Shown here piece by piece: positions 39,419-47,532 of a DNA stretch of 64,000 nucleotides. Within the stretch, counting starts at the first letter, position 1. The number at the start of each line of letters is the position of its first letter. The translations under genes were made by a program, and so were the position numbers. The notes below the pieces were generated by a model. It was not told where the DNA came from, did no database searches, and worked only from the letters and a program-made list of their open reading frames with translations. Origin of the DNA: Trinickia mobilis (GTDB lineage Bacteria; Pseudomonadota; Gammaproteobacteria; Burkholderiales; Burkholderiaceae); NCBI RefSeq assembly GCF_017315705.1, contig NZ_JAFLRF010000003.1, positions 62,001 through 126,000 of the forward strand, written 5' to 3'.

Positions 39419-40627
39419 TCACAGTCCAAGAATCATCTTGGCGATGATGTTCTTCTGGATTTCGTTGGAGCCGCCGAAGATCGACAGCTTGAGGTTGTTG
39501 AAATAGCTCGACGCGGCGCTCGCGGCGTCGAGCGGGCCGATCGGCTCGCCGGTGTAGCCGGCGTCGAGTGCGTCCTCGACGAACGGCTGCGCGTGCGGAC
39601 CCATCGCGCGGCGCGTGAGCGAAGCGATTTCCTGACGGATCTCGGTGCCGCGGATCTTCAGCATCGAGCTTTGCGCGCCCGGAGCGCCGCCGCCGGCCGC
39701 CAAAGCGATCGTGCGCAGGTTGGTGGTCTTCATGTTCTCGAGATCGATCTGCACGCGTGCCAGACGCGCCGCGAACAGCGGATCGTCCGCGAGCGGCTTG
39801 CCGTTCTTCGTCTGCGACGCGGCGATGCGCTGCAGGCGCTCGAGCGCCGCCACCGAAAAGCCCACGCCCGCGATGTTCGTGCGCTCGTACGTGAGCAGGT
39901 ATTTCGCGTACGTCCAGCCTTTGTTCTCCTCGCCGATCAGGTTTTCCGCGGGCACGCGCACGTCGGTGAAGAACACCTCGTTGACCTCGTGCTCGCCGTC
40001 GAGCGTGATGATCGGGCGCACCTCGACGCCCGGCGTCTTCATGTCGATCAAGAGGAAGCTGATGCCTTCTTGCTTGCGTACGTCGGTCGCAGTGCGCACG
40101 AGGCAGAAGATCATGTTCGCGTAGTGGCCGAGCGTGGTCCACGTCTTCTGGCCGTTGACGAGGTAGTGGGCGCCCTGGTCATCCCTGCCGCGCACGGCCG
40201 TCGTTCTGACCGACGCCAGATCGGACCCCGCGCCCGGCTCCGAATAGCCCTGGCACCACCAGTCCGAGCCGTCGAGAATGCGCGGCAGCCAGTGGCGCTT
40301 TTGCGCTTCGCTGGCGTACTTGATGAGCACGGGGCCGAGCATGTTGACGCCGAACGGCACGATGCGCGGCGCGCCGGCGAGCGCGCATTCGTTGTCGAAG
40401 ATGAACTTCTGCACCGCGCTCCAGCCCGGGCCGCCGTGTTCGACCGGCCAGTGGCTCGCGAGCCAGCCGCGCTCGTTGAGGATCGCGTGCCACTGCGTCA
40501 TGTCCTCGCGCGTCAGGCGCTTGCCGTTCTTGACTTGGCTCGAAATGCGCTCGGGCAGCTTGTCGTGCAGGAAACGCTGCACGTCGGCGCGAAACGCTTC
40601 TTCTTCGGGAGTGAAATTCAGATCCAT
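39419..40627 (-). CDS. Acyl-CoA dehydrogenase (first of pair)
   Basis: A protein of 402 residues. CQGYSEPGAGSDLASVRTTA (FAD and substrate-binding signature), VNGQKTWTTLGHYANMIFCL, TNIAGVGFSVAALERLQRIA and LSIFGGSNEIQKNIIAKMIL are hallmarks of the family and of the large subunit of paired dehydrogenases. Flavin-dependent alpha,beta-desaturation of acyl-CoA. Transcribed with the FadB-like gene upstream (98-nt gap) and the second dehydrogenase downstream. Confidence 0.92.
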   Translation of the reverse strand: MDLNFTPEEEAFRADVQRFLHDKLPERISSQVKNGKRLTREDMTQWHAILNERGWLASHWPVEHGGPGWSAVQKFIFDNECALAGAPRIVPFGVNMLGPVLIKYASEAQKRHWLPRILDGSDWWCQGYSEPGAGSDLASVRTTAVRGRDDQGAHYLVNGQKTWTTLGHYANMIFCLVRTATDVRKQEGISFLLIDMKTPGVEVRPIITLDGEHEVNEVFFTDVRVPAENLIGEENKGWTYAKYLLTYERTNIAGVGFSVAALERLQRIAASQTKNGKPLADDPLFAARLARVQIDLENMKTTNLRTIALAAGGGAPGAQSSMLKIRGTEIRQEIASLTRRAMGPHAQPFVEDALDAGYTGEPIGPLDAASAASSYFNNLKLSIFGGSNEIQKNIIAKMILGL

Positions 40628-40725
40628 GGCGTGACCTTCATTCGGGTTCGGTGAAGGGCCGCGTGCGATGCGCGCGCGAAAACGCGCGGCACGCGGCGCT
40701 TGCAGCAGACGACGGGCAGAGCGGA

Positions 40726-42864
40726 TCAGCCCGCGTGCTGATTGAGGCTCGCGAAATCCGCGCCGCGCTCGACGAGTTCGGCGAGAAGCGGCGACGGCTT
40801 CCAGAACAGCGGGTCTTCCTTCTCGAAGGCGCGCAGGTCGGCGAGTACCGTCGCGAGTCCCACCGTGTCCGCGTATTTCATCGGGCCGCCGCGATAGCGC
40901 GGAAAACCGTAGCCGTGGAGCAGCGTCATGTCGACGTCGAGCGGTCTCAACGCGATCCCTTCGCGAACCACGTTCGCGCCTTCGTTGATGACGGCGGCCA
41001 TCAGGCGGCGCACGATCTTGCCGTCGGTGAAGCTGCGCGGTACGGCGCCGGCGCGTGCGCGCTCGGCGTCGATGATCGCTTCGACTTCGGGATCGGGCAT
41101 GCCGGTGCGCGCGCCCTCGGGGTACAGGTAGAAGCCGCGCCGGGTCTTCTGGCCGAACCAGCCGCGCTCGCAGAGGCGGTCGGCGATCTCGACGTAGCGC
41201 GCTTGCGGATTGCGCGCCGGGGCGCGGCGCTTTCTCGCGGCCCAGCCGATGTCGCCGCCCGCGAGATCGACCACCTGGTACGGGCCCATCGGATAGCCGA
41301 AGTTGCGCATCGCGCTGTCGATCTGATACGGCGAGGCGCCGTCTTCCATGAGGTAATCGGCCGCCGTCCGGTAGACCGCCAGAATCCGGTTGCCGATGAA
41401 GCCGTCGCAGACGCCCGCGCGCACGGGCACCTTGCGCAGTTTCTTCGCGAGCTCGAACGCCGTGGCGACGACATCCGCGCTGACCTTCGCCGGCACCACG
41501 ACTTCGAGCAGCCTCATGATGTTGGCCGGCGAGAAGAAGTGCAGGCCGATCACGTCGGAGGCGCGCGACACGCTGGCCGCGATCTCGTCGATGTCCAGAT
41601 AGGAGGTGTTGGTCGCGAGCACGGCTTGCGGCTTGCAGACGCGGTCCAGTTCGGCGAACACGGCTTGCTTGACCGCCATGTCTTCGAACACTGCCTCGAT
41701 CACGAGATCGGCTGAAGAGAGCGCGTCATACGCCGTGCTGCCGGCAAAGCGCGCCATCACGGCGGCTTTCGCGCCGGCGCTCATGCGGCCTTTGGCGACA
41801 AGTCCGTCGTAGACGCGCTCGACATGCGCGCGGCCTCGCGAAAGCGCCTCGTCGTCGCGTTCGATCATCGTGACGGGCAGGCCCGCATCGAGCACGGCGA
41901 CCGCGATGCCCGCGCCCATCGTGCCGCCGCCGATCAAGCCGACGCGCGCGATCTCACGCGGCGCCGCGCTGCGCGTTTCGGGCGCCTTGGCGACTTCGCG
42001 CTCGGCGAAGAACGCGTGGATCAAGCCCGCGCGCTGCGGACTGTCGATGCATTGCAGGAACAGCTTGCGTTCGAGCGCGAGGCCTTGATCGAACGGCAGG
42101 TCGAGCGCGGCTTCGGCGGCTTCGACGATTTTCAGCGGCGAGAAGAGGCCGCGCGACTTGCGCTCGGTGTCCTTGCGCGCGGCGTGGACGGCGGCACGGC
42201 TCGCCTCGCGGTCGGCGAGCGCGGCGGCCGCGCGCGTGGGGCGCACGCTCGCATGCGACGCGAGCAGTTCCTGCGTGTAGGCGAGGCCTTCGGCGAGGAT
42301 GTCTTCGCTCTGCGCGAGACGGTCGACGAGCCCGAGCTGCGCCGCTTCCGTCCCGCTCGCATGGCGTCCGGAGAGCATCAGATCGAGCGCGGCGGCCGCG
42401 CCGATCAGGCGCGGCGCGCGCTGCGTGCCGCCCGCGCCGGGCATCAGGCCGAGCTGCACTTCGGGCAGCCCGAGCTTCGCGTTCGCGACGGCGAGCCGGT
42501 AGTGCGCGGCCAGCGCGATCTCGAGACCGCCGCCGAGCGCGGCACCGTGGATCGCGGCGACGACCGGCTTGCGGCACGCCTCGATGCGGTTGCAGACCTC
42601 CGGCAGCGAAGGCGGCAGCGGCGGCTTGCCGAACTCGCGGATGTCGGCGCCCGCGATGAAGTTGCGCCCCGCGCCGGCGATCAGCACGGCGGCGACGCCC
42701 GCGTCGGCGTCGGCGGCTTCGATCGCGGCGAGCAGGCCGCGCCGCACCTCGACGCCGAGCGCGTTGACGGGCGGATTGTCGATTTCGACGAGCAGGACCT
42801 TGCCGTGCATCGTGCGCGTGACGGCGGGGGCGGAACTGCTGGGGCTAAGAGGGGTGTCAGGCAT
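40726..42864 (-). CDS. Bifunctional enoyl-CoA hydratase / 3-hydroxyacyl-CoA dehydrogenase (FadB/PaaC type)
   Basis: A protein of 712 residues. N-terminal crotonase domain: GAGRNFIAGADIREFGKPPL and AAIHGAALGGGLEIALAAHY. C-terminal dehydrogenase: VGLIGGGTMGAGIAVAVLDA (NAD), DLVIEAVFEDMAVKQAVFAE, NTSYLDIDEIA, and IGLHFFSPANIMRLLEVVVP. It hydrates and oxidises enoyl-CoA in beta-oxidation. The start MPDTPLSPSS at 42864 was chosen; the longer frame runs into the divergent promoter region. First gene of the acyl-CoA operon, divergent from a LysR gene. Confidence 0.92.
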   Translation of the reverse strand: MPDTPLSPSSSAPAVTRTMHGKVLLVEIDNPPVNALGVEVRRGLLAAIEAADADAGVAAVLIAGAGRNFIAGADIREFGKPPLPPSLPEVCNRIEACRKPVVAAIHGAALGGGLEIALAAHYRLAVANAKLGLPEVQLGLMPGAGGTQRAPRLIGAAAALDLMLSGRHASGTEAAQLGLVDRLAQSEDILAEGLAYTQELLASHASVRPTRAAAALADREASRAAVHAARKDTERKSRGLFSPLKIVEAAEAALDLPFDQGLALERKLFLQCIDSPQRAGLIHAFFAEREVAKAPETRSAAPREIARVGLIGGGTMGAGIAVAVLDAGLPVTMIERDDEALSRGRAHVERVYDGLVAKGRMSAGAKAAVMARFAGSTAYDALSSADLVIEAVFEDMAVKQAVFAELDRVCKPQAVLATNTSYLDIDEIAASVSRASDVIGLHFFSPANIMRLLEVVVPAKVSADVVATAFELAKKLRKVPVRAGVCDGFIGNRILAVYRTAADYLMEDGASPYQIDSAMRNFGYPMGPYQVVDLAGGDIGWAARKRRAPARNPQARYVEIADRLCERGWFGQKTRRGFYLYPEGARTGMPDPEVEAIIDAERARAGAVPRSFTDGKIVRRLMAAVINEGANVVREGIALRPLDVDMTLLHGYGFPRYRGGPMKYADTVGLATVLADLRAFEKEDPLFWKPSPLLAELVERGADFASLNQHAG

Positions 42865-42972
42865 CGTGTTGTCTCCGTACGTGTCTTGGCTCGTGTCGCA
42901 TTGACGGGGCGGCCCGCTGCGGGGTGCTGCGGCCTGGGTGTGCGCATTGGCGCGTGGGCCTCGTTTAGGGTC

Positions 42973-43029
42973 GATTGTCGAGTGACTAGGCGCGATTGAC
43001 AATCCAGGTTCTGGTTGACAGACTGTCAA
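42973..43029. promoter_or_regulatory. Palindromes in the LysR/FadB-like divergent promoter region
   Basis: TTGACA-GAC-TGTCAA (43015-43029) is a perfect inverted repeat 24 nt from the LysR start. ATTGTC (42974-42979) and GACAAT (42998-43003) form a wider inverted repeat in the same words. Both resemble LysR-type operators. Confidence 0.55.
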
Positions 43030-43052
43030 AATTCCTTTGACACAAAAACTCG

Positions 43053-43949
43053 ATGGACCTGAATTCGCTGTCCTTGCTCGTCGAGATCCTGGAGGCCGGC
43101 AACCTCAGCGAGGCCGCGCGGCGCCTGAAGATGACGCGGGCGAACGTCAGCTACCACCTCAATCAGTTCGAGCGCTCGCTCGGGCTGCAACTCGTGCGGC
43201 GCACGACACGGCGCGTGGAGCCGACCGAAGCCGGCCTGCGGCTTTACGAGCACGGGCGTGCGATCCGCAACGAACTGCTCGCCGCGCAGGAATCGGTCGC
43301 TACGCTGGGATCGACCTTGCAGGGCCGGGTGCGGCTTTCCGTGCCGAGCGGTTACGGGCAATTGGTCATGTCCGGGTGGCTCCTCGAATTCAAGCGGCAG
43401 CATCCCGGGATCGTGCTCGACGTGATGTTCGAGAACCGCGTCGAAGACCTGATGCGCGACGAAGTCGATATTGCGGTGCGCGTGATGTCCGAGCCGCCGC
43501 AGAACCTGGTCGCGCGGGACATGGGGGCGGTGCGGTATGTCGCGTGCGCGTCGCCTGCCTATGCGGCCGAGCGCGGCATGCCGGCGGGGCTCGACGATTT
43601 GCGCACCGCGCCGGTCATCACGGCGGCGGTGGTGGGGCGGCAGTTGCGCGTGGCGGCTTACCTTGGGGACGAACGGCACGAGGTGCTGCTCGAACCGACG
43701 CTGATCTCGGAGAACTTCCTGTTTCTACGTCAGGCCGTCCTCGCGGGGCTTGGCGTCGGGATCGTCCCCGACTACGTGGTGATGGACGACTTGCGGCGCG
43801 GCGACGTGGTGACCGCGCTCGATGAATGGCGCCTGAGTATCTTCGGCACGCGGATGTACATGCTGTACATGCCGAACCGGCACCACACGCGGGCCGCCAG
43901 TGCGTTTATCGAGTTCGTTTTGGAGCAGGCCCGGCGGGAGGGGCGGTGA
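43053..43949 (+). CDS. LysR-family transcriptional regulator of the acyl-CoA operon
   Basis: A protein of 298 residues. Helix-turn-helix: SLLVEILEAGNLSEAARRLK and MTRANVSYHLNQFERSLGLQ. Ligand domain: RVRLSVPSGYGQLVMSGWLL, VDIAVRVMSEPPQNLV. It reads divergently from the FadB-like gene; palindromes with TTGACA/TGTCAA words lie between. Likely responds to an acyl-CoA pathway intermediate. Length is normal for the family. Confidence 0.9.
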   Translation: MDLNSLSLLVEILEAGNLSEAARRLKMTRANVSYHLNQFERSLGLQLVRRTTRRVEPTEAGLRLYEHGRAIRNELLAAQESVATLGSTLQGRVRLSVPSGYGQLVMSGWLLEFKRQHPGIVLDVMFENRVEDLMRDEVDIAVRVMSEPPQNLVARDMGAVRYVACASPAYAAERGMPAGLDDLRTAPVITAAVVGRQLRVAAYLGDERHEVLLEPTLISENFLFLRQAVLAGLGVGIVPDYVVMDDLRRGDVVTALDEWRLSIFGTRMYMLYMPNRHHTRAASAFIEFVLEQARREGR

Positions 43950-44097
43950 GGGACCGGGTGGGCGGAGGTGATGTGCTCCCTAGCTGGATGATCTAGGCAA
44001 AAAGCAGAGGAGTTTCATTTCGGACTATTCCTATATCGCGCTGCGTCACCACTCGATTACGTTTCGTTCTCCAAAAAACAAACACAGGAGAGAAACG

Positions 44098-44217
44098 ATG
44101 CAGATGTCGAGTTGCGCACGACAACGTATGGAAGATGGGCCCGCGATGCGGCTAACGAGTCGAGGGCGACGTCGACATGCGGTAACGCCCCTGGCCCGCC
44201 TGGGTGGTGCCCGATGA
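44098..44217 (+). CDS. Doubtful 39-codon leader frame upstream of the toxin gene
   Basis: An ATG at 44098 with a strong AGGAG seven bases upstream opens a 39-codon Arg-rich frame (MQMSSCARQRMEDG...) whose TGA overlaps the ATG of the next gene as ATGA. Either this is a real coupled leader, or it is the original start of the toxin gene separated by a frameshift. No family match. Confidence 0.35.
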   Translation: MQMSSCARQRMEDGPAMRLTSRGRRRHAVTPLARLGGAR

Positions 44218-44903
44218 GCGCGACGAAGAGGCTGCACACCCGCACGTTCGGCTCACAGCCAGAATTGATCCGCATGCGCGAGCTCGAGCTGGAGGACGCA
44301 TCTTGGGTTCTTCTTCCGGTTTTTGCGTGGACCGCGATCGAGATCAAGGCGAGCTTGGCATTGATGCACAGAAACCTCGTCGACTTTGATCTGAACTCCG
44401 TCAACGGATACCAGCTTGCCGAGTTCCTGGACGACACCTTCGATTCATGCTGGCGCCGTGCGCCTGTGTACGACGCGGCCATATTGCGGAATCAGCTGGA
44501 AGCGCTCAAACGCCAGATAGACCGTGGGTACTGGGCCGTGCTCGGGTGGTGGGAAGAGCGGATGGTCGAATGGGTGGAGGATGCCCAGTTGCCCGAGGGC
44601 GGGCGCTGGCAGCTTCGTCCGAAAGCGCGTTACGCGGAAAACGGCAGCGCATTGCTGTCACGCTTGGAGCAGGTGTCTCGGCAACGCAGGCTGAAAGCGG
44701 GAGGGGCAAGCACGCCGCTCGCGGGCGAGCCGTTTCGTGCGCAGTTCGGCGAGCCGTTGCCGGGGGTACCGGTGGCGGGTACGGATCCGGGTAGTTCGTT
44801 GTCTGCCTGGAAGGCGGCGCAGCAAATCGCGTCCGACGGTTTGAACTTCGGGAAGGGGCTGGCGAACACGCCGATTCAACTCTCGAACGGGGTGCAGCGG
44901 TGA
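44214..44903 (+). CDS. N-terminal part of a disrupted polymorphic toxin
   Basis: 229 codons. SQPELIRMRELELEDASWVL, NGYQLAEFLDDTFDSCWRRA and a linker GGASTPLAGEPFRAQFGEPL, ending SLSAWKAAQQIASDGLNFGK...GVQR. The N-terminal domain is unknown to me. After a stop at 44903 the same frame continues and meets the zincin part (44991-45560). The short piece between (44900-44936) makes better sense in the +1 frame (KGLEAAGVFPP), implying two compensating shifts, one near 44900 and one in the C6 run at 44931-44936. So this is probably the first half of a single inactivated or mis-assembled gene. Confidence 0.6.
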   Translation: MSATKRLHTRTFGSQPELIRMRELELEDASWVLLPVFAWTAIEIKASLALMHRNLVDFDLNSVNGYQLAEFLDDTFDSCWRRAPVYDAAILRNQLEALKRQIDRGYWAVLGWWEERMVEWVEDAQLPEGGRWQLRPKARYAENGSALLSRLEQVSRQRRLKAGGASTPLAGEPFRAQFGEPLPGVPVAGTDPGSSLSAWKAAQQIASDGLNFGKGLANTPIQLSNGVQR

Positions 44904-44990
44904 AGGGGCTGGAAGCAGCTGGGGTGTTTCCCCCCAGGAGCCGGAGGCGGTCAAACGCCGCAGATTACTTACTTCCAAACCGATGGGGGG

Positions 44991-45560
44991 TTGGCTGCGC
45001 GTTCGGGTAGCGCGGCGGGACTTGCGTTGACGATGGTCGGACAGATTCCTGAGCAACTCGTGCTAAGTGCTACGAAGGCCGTCCGTCTGGGCGGAAATAA
45101 TGCAACTGGGATCGCGATGAGCTCAGGCGGCGATCGTCTGATCAATACTCTGGGATCGGCGCGAGCCAATAATGCTGCGGAATATCGAGCCATCGTCGAT
45201 GATTTGAAGGCGAAGGGCGTCGATATTAGTTATCGCAAAGGGCAGTTTGCGTATGGCCCAGCTCCAAGTGGGGGGCGTCCTGGGAATATCGTTTTCGATC
45301 CCGACGCATCGATTTCCGCAATTAGGCACGAGTATGGGCACTATCTCGATGACCTTGCTTCGGGGTATCCTGGGCAACGTTTTTACTATGAAAATCCTAG
45401 TGCGCGCTTGGCAACGGAACGACGCCAGTACTTAGGTGAGGTTCGCACTGCAAGGGAACTGGGCGACGCAACCGCTCGCCGCCAATTGGTCGAAGACTAT
45501 CTCGAAGAGAAGAGGTATCTCATCGAGAATTACTACTCCAAGCCCTACGGCTCTCGTTAA
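44991..45560 (+). CDS. C-terminal zincin-like toxin domain of the disrupted polymorphic toxin
   Basis: A 189-codon stretch from a TTG at 44991, open in frame from 44904. GLALTMVGQIPEQLVLSATK and a toxin tip with the metalloprotease motif AIRHEYGHYLDDLASG (HEXXH) place it with zincin-like toxin domains of polymorphic toxins; VFDPDASIS precedes the motif. It is probably not independently translated: it is in frame with 44214-44903 and only a stop plus frameshift separates them. An immunity-like gene follows 12 nt downstream, as expected for a toxin/immunity pair. Confidence 0.6.
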   Translation: MAARSGSAAGLALTMVGQIPEQLVLSATKAVRLGGNNATGIAMSSGGDRLINTLGSARANNAAEYRAIVDDLKAKGVDISYRKGQFAYGPAPSGGRPGNIVFDPDASISAIRHEYGHYLDDLASGYPGQRFYYENPSARLATERRQYLGEVRTARELGDATARRQLVEDYLEEKRYLIENYYSKPYGSR

Positions 45561-45572
45561 ATTGAGGACGCG

Positions 45573-46043
45573 ATGTTATTTCTTGAAAATCCAGAAAGAA
45601 GACCTTCTCTTTGGGACAGTTTGACAACACAACTGACCGAGCAAGCAATGTGCATCGTCATTTGGGATGGGCTTGGAAATCCCTTGGCACAAGCACGTAT
45701 TCTTGATAGCGAATCGGCTGCCAACGCGATTGCAAAATTGCGGGCATCGCAAGTCTGTCGCATTGGTGCCAATCGAGACCAAGCGATTTCGCCTCACTTT
45801 GCGGGAAGGCGAGAAGACGATACCGTTACAATCACCGAGCTACTTACATATCCCTCGGAAGGTTCAGTAACCTTAGGGGAGAACAAGATGAAGGCCGACT
45901 TGGAAGCAGCTGTAATCAATTTGTTCTTTGCTGAAGATGGTGTGAAAACCGTGTGTGTGCCGATACACTTAGCTCCATGGACAATGGACGATGCTGAGAT
46001 TGATCTAACACAAGAAGGACTGGTATTTAAAAAGAAGCCATAG
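45573..46043 (+). CDS. Probable immunity protein for the zincin toxin
   Basis: A protein of 156 residues, AT-richer than flanking chromosomal genes. MLFLENPERRPSLWDSLTTQ at the N-terminus; acidic overall; no signal peptide or membrane segment. GAGGA precedes the ATG. Not recognised as a named family, but its place directly behind a toxin tip and its small acidic form are those of immunity proteins. Function inferred from position. Confidence 0.6.
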   Translation: MLFLENPERRPSLWDSLTTQLTEQAMCIVIWDGLGNPLAQARILDSESAANAIAKLRASQVCRIGANRDQAISPHFAGRREDDTVTITELLTYPSEGSVTLGENKMKADLEAAVINLFFAEDGVKTVCVPIHLAPWTMDDAEIDLTQEGLVFKKKP

Positions 46044-46080
46044 AGGGTCGAATGGAATTGTCTCCCGCAGTGTAGAAGGA

Positions 46081-46377
46081 TTGAGCACGCTACGAGAAGG
46101 TCTTGGTCGCGAAGTCGCTGAGTTGAGGCGAGTGTATCCAGATATTCAGAACCAGGAATTACAGAAACTGATTCGAATGAACAAAGGCGACGTCTTTGGC
46201 AATCTGGAAAGCGCGTTTACCTACGTTCGGAATCGCGGCGTTCCTGATTCACCGGGAAATGGGACGGCGACTGTTGCTGACTTTGGTATCGGGGCGAATG
46301 TGGGTAAGGTGAATAACCCGTTCCAAGCTAGCTTCGGATATGCGACTCCTTGGACTAATTTGGGATTTGGGTGGTAA
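46081..46377 (+). pseudogene. Orphan toxin-tip-like fragment
   Basis: A 98-codon frame from a TTG at 46081. The frame remains open upstream into the end of the immunity gene (RGSNGIVSRSVEGLSTLREG), so it looks like the C-terminal piece of a larger protein without its start. REVAELRRVYPDIQNQELQK and a Gly-rich end NPFQASFGYATPWTNLGFGW. No family recognised. Such orphan tips followed by immunity genes are typical of Rhs, CDI and MafB loci. Confidence 0.45.
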
Positions 46378-46379
46378 CT

Positions 46380-46490
46380 GTGCTGACAACTTCGCCAAAA
46401 ACTCGTGCTGACAAAATTCGCTGGTGGATCGCGGTTGCTTTATTTGTTGCTTTTATCGTATATATAGCAATAAAGAATTTAATCCATTAG
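46380..46490 (+). CDS. 36-residue single-pass membrane peptide
   Basis: GTG start at 46380, two bases after the orphan tip stop. Sequence begins MLTTSPKTRADKIRWWIAVA and continues as one hydrophobic helix LFVAFIVYIAIKNLIH. A short basic head plus one membrane helix fits a small immunity or holin-like peptide. Its coupling to the orphan tip suggests a matched pair. Confidence 0.45.
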   Translation: MLTTSPKTRADKIRWWIAVALFVAFIVYIAIKNLIH

Positions 46491-46562
46491 CCGATAGTGT
46501 GGTTTGGATATTGAGCCAAGAATTTGATGCAGATGGCAGTTACATGGGAAGGAGATAAAGAT

Positions 46563-46811
46563 ATGCGCGTTGGTCCTCCCACCCGAGCCGAAGTTTTGAT
46601 GAAAATTGAAGCCATGCGTGCTGCGACCGAATCGCGGGAAGCGGTAGCGGCATGGGCGATGACTATCATCGAGGACGATTCTGTAGAGGTGACAGATAGT
46701 GTTGTTTGGAAGGTGCTCAAGAATCTTGGGGCGGTAGACATGCCTGGTATTGACCGACCTTACTTGTATGCAGATGAGGATTTTTCTGACTGGGAGCGCA
46801 ACCTGAAATAA
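46563..46811 (+). CDS. Immunity-like small protein (82 aa)
   Basis: ATG at 46563 with AAGGAG eight bases upstream. Sequence MRVGPPTRAEVLMKIEAMRA, then EAVAAWAMTIIEDDSVEVTD and a VVWKVLKNLGAVDMPGIDRP...DEDFSDWERNL end. It resembles a small-protein family commonly found in toxin/immunity arrays, which I recall but cannot name. Acidic, cytosolic. A clear terminator follows. Frame chosen over the longer one starting at 46524. Confidence 0.6.
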   Translation: MRVGPPTRAEVLMKIEAMRAATESREAVAAWAMTIIEDDSVEVTDSVVWKVLKNLGAVDMPGIDRPYLYADEDFSDWERNLK

Positions 46812-46813
46812 AT

Positions 46814-46846
46814 CAGAGGGGCCGCTAACGCTGCCCCTCTGTTTAT
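46814..46846 (+). terminator. Rho-independent terminator after the 82-aa immunity-like gene
   Basis: CAGAGGGGC (46814-46822) pairs perfectly with GCCCCTCTG (46833-46841) and is followed by TTTATAA. Confidence 0.8.
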
Positions 46847-46892
46847 AAGCAAAACTCTACTGCGCCTGGATTAACTGCCATCTACTTTAAGT

Positions 46893-47099
46893 GTGCCACC
46901 CTTGGAATTCAAAGTTAATGACACAATTCGGCTCTTGGTTGAATTAAAAGAGGAAGGGCTTTCAATGGGAAGTATCGGTGCAATTGTTTTCGAATATGAG
47001 GAGCCAATAGAGGCATATGAAGTAGAGTTTTGCAACGAAGATGGCGAAACAATTGCACAAACGGTGCTTAAGCCGGAGCAGAATGCTGCGGCACTATAA
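46893..47099 (+). CDS. DUF4926-like immunity-type protein
   Basis: 68 codons from a GTG at 46893 (TTG 46902 is an alternative). FKVNDTIRLLVELKEEGLSM, GSIGAIVFEYEEPIEAYEVE and FCNEDGETIAQTVLKPEQ match the DUF4926 layout, a small beta-barrel with L-x-x-x-G-x-I/x-G-x-I-V and YEVEF-x-D-x-DG. DUF4926 proteins are common in toxin/immunity neighbourhoods. A terminator precedes the gene, so it likely has its own promoter. Confidence 0.7.
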   Translation: MPPLEFKVNDTIRLLVELKEEGLSMGSIGAIVFEYEEPIEAYEVEFCNEDGETIAQTVLKPEQNAAAL

Positions 47100-47162
47100 G
47101 AAATCGTGAACAGCCCGCGAAGCGGCAATTCGCTCGGGTCGCGCCTGGATTCCGGAGTGATT

Positions 47163-47402
47163 ATGGCATTTCACATTATCATTGAAATGATCGACGAGAA
47201 GGATACAGTTGCCAACTATCGCTTCAAAAGCGACGGAGGGCTAACGGGTGTGTTTCAAATCAACAAGGCGAGCGGAGAAGTAAGAATTCTTGAGGAAATG
47301 CCTGGCGACAAGGCGGGGCATATATTTAACCGGGCGGCAGTTAAAATAATGAGAGAGTGGAAGCAAGGCAAGTTGCCTTCAGTAACAGAGTGGGCCTCTT
47401 GA
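47163..47402 (+). CDS. Small immunity-type protein (79 aa)
   Basis: MAFHIIIEMIDEKDTVANYR followed by FKSDGGLTGVFQINKASGEV and IFNRAAVKIMREWKQGKLPS. A small, mostly beta protein with a C-terminal helix. It resembles short immunity-type proteins of toxin arrays; no named family recalled. Start at 47163 is preferred over an upstream ATG that would add 19 irregular residues. Confidence 0.55.
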   Translation: MAFHIIIEMIDEKDTVANYRFKSDGGLTGVFQINKASGEVRILEEMPGDKAGHIFNRAAVKIMREWKQGKLPSVTEWAS

Positions 47403-47426
47403 TCAAATAGCGGGGCAAGCAAATCC

Positions 47427-47454
47427 GCTACGGGTTAGCAAGGCTACCCGTAGC
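47427..47454. terminator. Hairpin between the immunity array and the ABC operon
   Basis: GCTACGGGT (47427-47435) pairs perfectly with ACCCGTAGC (47446-47454). Convergent gap; works on either strand as a stem. No strong T-run. Confidence 0.5.
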
Positions 47455-47532
47455 GCCGAAGTAGAACACCTCGTCCCCGCATTGCGTGAGTATGAGTAAG
47501 CACCGGCCGCTCGCCCCTCCCTCCATTCACCC

